Shown here piece by piece: positions 63,039-64,000 of a stretch of 64,000 nt of DNA. The notes below the pieces were generated by a model. That model saw nothing but the letters and a program-made list of their open reading frames with translations, had not been told where the DNA came from and ran no database searches. The position numbers and the translations under genes are program-made. This DNA is from Pseudomonas sp. FP198 (GTDB taxonomy: Bacteria; Pseudomonadota; Gammaproteobacteria; Pseudomonadales; Pseudomonadaceae), in NCBI RefSeq assembly GCF_030687895.1, contig NZ_CP117452.1, positions 1,257,501-1,321,500 of the forward strand. The letters run 5' to 3'. Every line of letters begins with the position of its first letter. The first letter of the stretch is position 1.

Positions 63039-64000
63039 ATGGATTATCCAAAAAGTGTTCCCAGCGTCGGGCTGGTGAACGGTCGGTTCGTGGATGAAAA
63101 TCCCGTCGAAGGTTCGCCGGGATCCTTGATTCCGGCTGTGTGGGGAAACAGCGTTACCCAGGAAATCCTTGGTGTGATTTCTGGCGCCGATATGGCGCCC
63201 TCCGAGGCGGACACCAATCAGCTTTTCAAAGCCGTTCAGAAGATCATCGGTATGACCAACCCCATGCGTTCGGTGATTAGCCGGCTGGCCCTGTCGAAAG
63301 CGCTGACGGCAAATGAACTTGGCCTTGTATTGATTGACGCCAACGCTGGCGCTACGACCATCGGATTACCCCCGGCCAACGCTGCGCTGGGTGTTCGAGA
63401 TGTCGTCATTCGGCGCCTGGACAACAGCGGCAATCGTCTTGTGGTTCAGGCCGGTGGGGCTGATCGGATCAGGTTTCACACCCATCTTTCGGCCGCCGGT
63501 TATCCATTTCTCGTGCTGATGGGCAGTGGTGACTGGTGGCATCTACGCAGTGACGGCGCCGGCAGTTGGTGGCCCATGGGACGGTTTGACAGCACAGCTT
63601 TGGGACGGCCGTTTTTTGAAACGACTATCCAACTCAGCCCGGGTGGATACGGTGCGCTGAACGGCACAGTCATGAAACGTGCTGAGTGGCCCTGGCTGTG
63701 GGATCACGCCCAACAGTCCGGAATGCTCGGCACCGAGGCCACTCGGGAAGGCAGTGAAGGCAAATGGAGTTCCGGTGATGGCGTTCTCACTTTTCGTGCC
63801 CCGGAAGGACGGGGAGAGTTCTTGCGAATCCTGGACGAAGGGCGCTCCGTGGATCCTGGTCGGGCAATGGGGACCTTTCAACCCGGTACTGTCCACTCCT
63901 ATGCGTTGGGAGGCCAAGGGGCTGGTGCGGTTGGGTCAAGATGGTCCGATAGCCTTACCGGATTCGGTGCCAACACCCGTGAGGAAATCAAAATCATCGG
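63039..64000 (+). CDS. Tail fibre protein 2, cut by window edge
   Basis: This 320-residue partial product begins MDYPKSVPSVGLVNGRFVDE, almost identical to fibre 1 over the first 45 residues, and then differs completely. After the anchor come NELGLVLIDANAGATTIGLP and VVIRRLDNSGNRLVVQAG, a carbohydrate-binding-like beta segment. Near residues 260-290, GRGEFLRILDEGRSVDPGRA resembles the collar segment just before the tips of other phage fibres. The start follows AGAAGAGAAAACAAGAC. The stop codon is outside the window. Confidence 0.85.
   Translation, partial: MDYPKSVPSVGLVNGRFVDENPVEGSPGSLIPAVWGNSVTQEILGVISGADMAPSEADTNQLFKAVQKIIGMTNPMRSVISRLALSKALTANELGLVLIDANAGATTIGLPPANAALGVRDVVIRRLDNSGNRLVVQAGGADRIRFHTHLSAAGYPFLVLMGSGDWWHLRSDGAGSWWPMGRFDSTALGRPFFETTIQLSPGGYGALNGTVMKRAEWPWLWDHAQQSGMLGTEATREGSEGKWSSGDGVLTFRAPEGRGEFLRILDEGRSVDPGRAMGTFQPGTVHSYALGGQGAGAVGSRWSDSLTGFGANTREEIKII

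Noticed and set aside
49131..64000. Complete temperate prophage
   Set aside because: No integrase, attachment-site repeats, replication, packaging or head genes are visible, and the operon goes straight from lysis to tail genes.

Overview
The window is a high-GC chromosomal segment of a fluorescent pseudomonad (Pseudomonas fluorescens complex). This follows from the gene order csdA-dapD ... glnD-map-rpsB-tsf-pyrH-frr-uppS-cdsA-dxr-rseP-bamA-skp-lpxD-fabZ-lpxA-lpxB-rnhB-dnaE-accA-tilS-pyrG-kdsA-eno-ftsB-ispD ... ispF-truD-surE-pcm-nlpD-rpoS-rsmZ-fdxA-mutS, from the RsmZ-type regulatory RNA between rpoS and fdxA, and from scattered REP/REPIN palindromes of the type common in this group.

Positions 1-8979 are mostly minus strand: a cysteine desulfurase cut by the left edge, lysine-pathway genes dapD and dapC, an ArsC/Spx-like reductase, the PII uridylyltransferase glnD and map. 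A CPA1 Na+/H+ antiporter lies on the plus strand. Positions 9180-34392 are a plus-strand housekeeping block. It covers translation (rpsB, tsf, frr), UMP and CTP synthesis, isoprenoid and phospholipid synthesis, the outer membrane (rseP, bamA, skp, lpxD, fabZ, lpxA, lpxB, kdsA), DNA replication (rnhB, dnaE), fatty acid synthesis (accA), tRNA modification (tilS) and glycolysis (eno). Positions 34561-47374 hold ftsB, the two IspD/IspF steps separated by a LysR/adhC/fghA formaldehyde-detoxification unit, the stress block surE-pcm-nlpD-rpoS, the sRNA rsmZ, ferredoxin fdxA and mutS.

From 47549 to the right edge the content is accessory. First comes a small-gene region: a 55-codon gene, a deleted zeta-toxin relic, and a DUF6124 gene behind an unusually structured leader. 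Then a LexA/PrtR-type self-cleaving repressor faces palindromic operators over a strong promoter. Behind it follow a Com-like zinc-finger gene, a secreted DUF642-like protein, a holin and a Mu-like contractile tail operon: tail terminator, DUF2635, sheath, tube, gpE with a -1 frameshift extension, a short tape measure, and gp43, gp44, gp45, gp46, gp47 and gp48-like baseplate proteins. Last are two tail fibres sharing the same N-terminal anchor, with a fibre chaperone between them. No capsid, portal, terminase, integrase or replication gene is present, and the locus sits beside mutS, so the best reading is an R-type tailocin (phage-tail bacteriocin). The lysis enzymes and the far boundary (cinA expected) lie beyond the window.

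The most interesting leads are the tailocin's unusual early genes (com-like and DUF642-like), the programmed frameshift, the exact 123-bp repeats in the tape measure, the double tail-fibre cassette, the switch-like structured leader of the DUF6124 gene and the zeta-toxin relic with its overlapping small partner gene. All calls rest on reading the sequence and on knowledge of the families; no database search was run.
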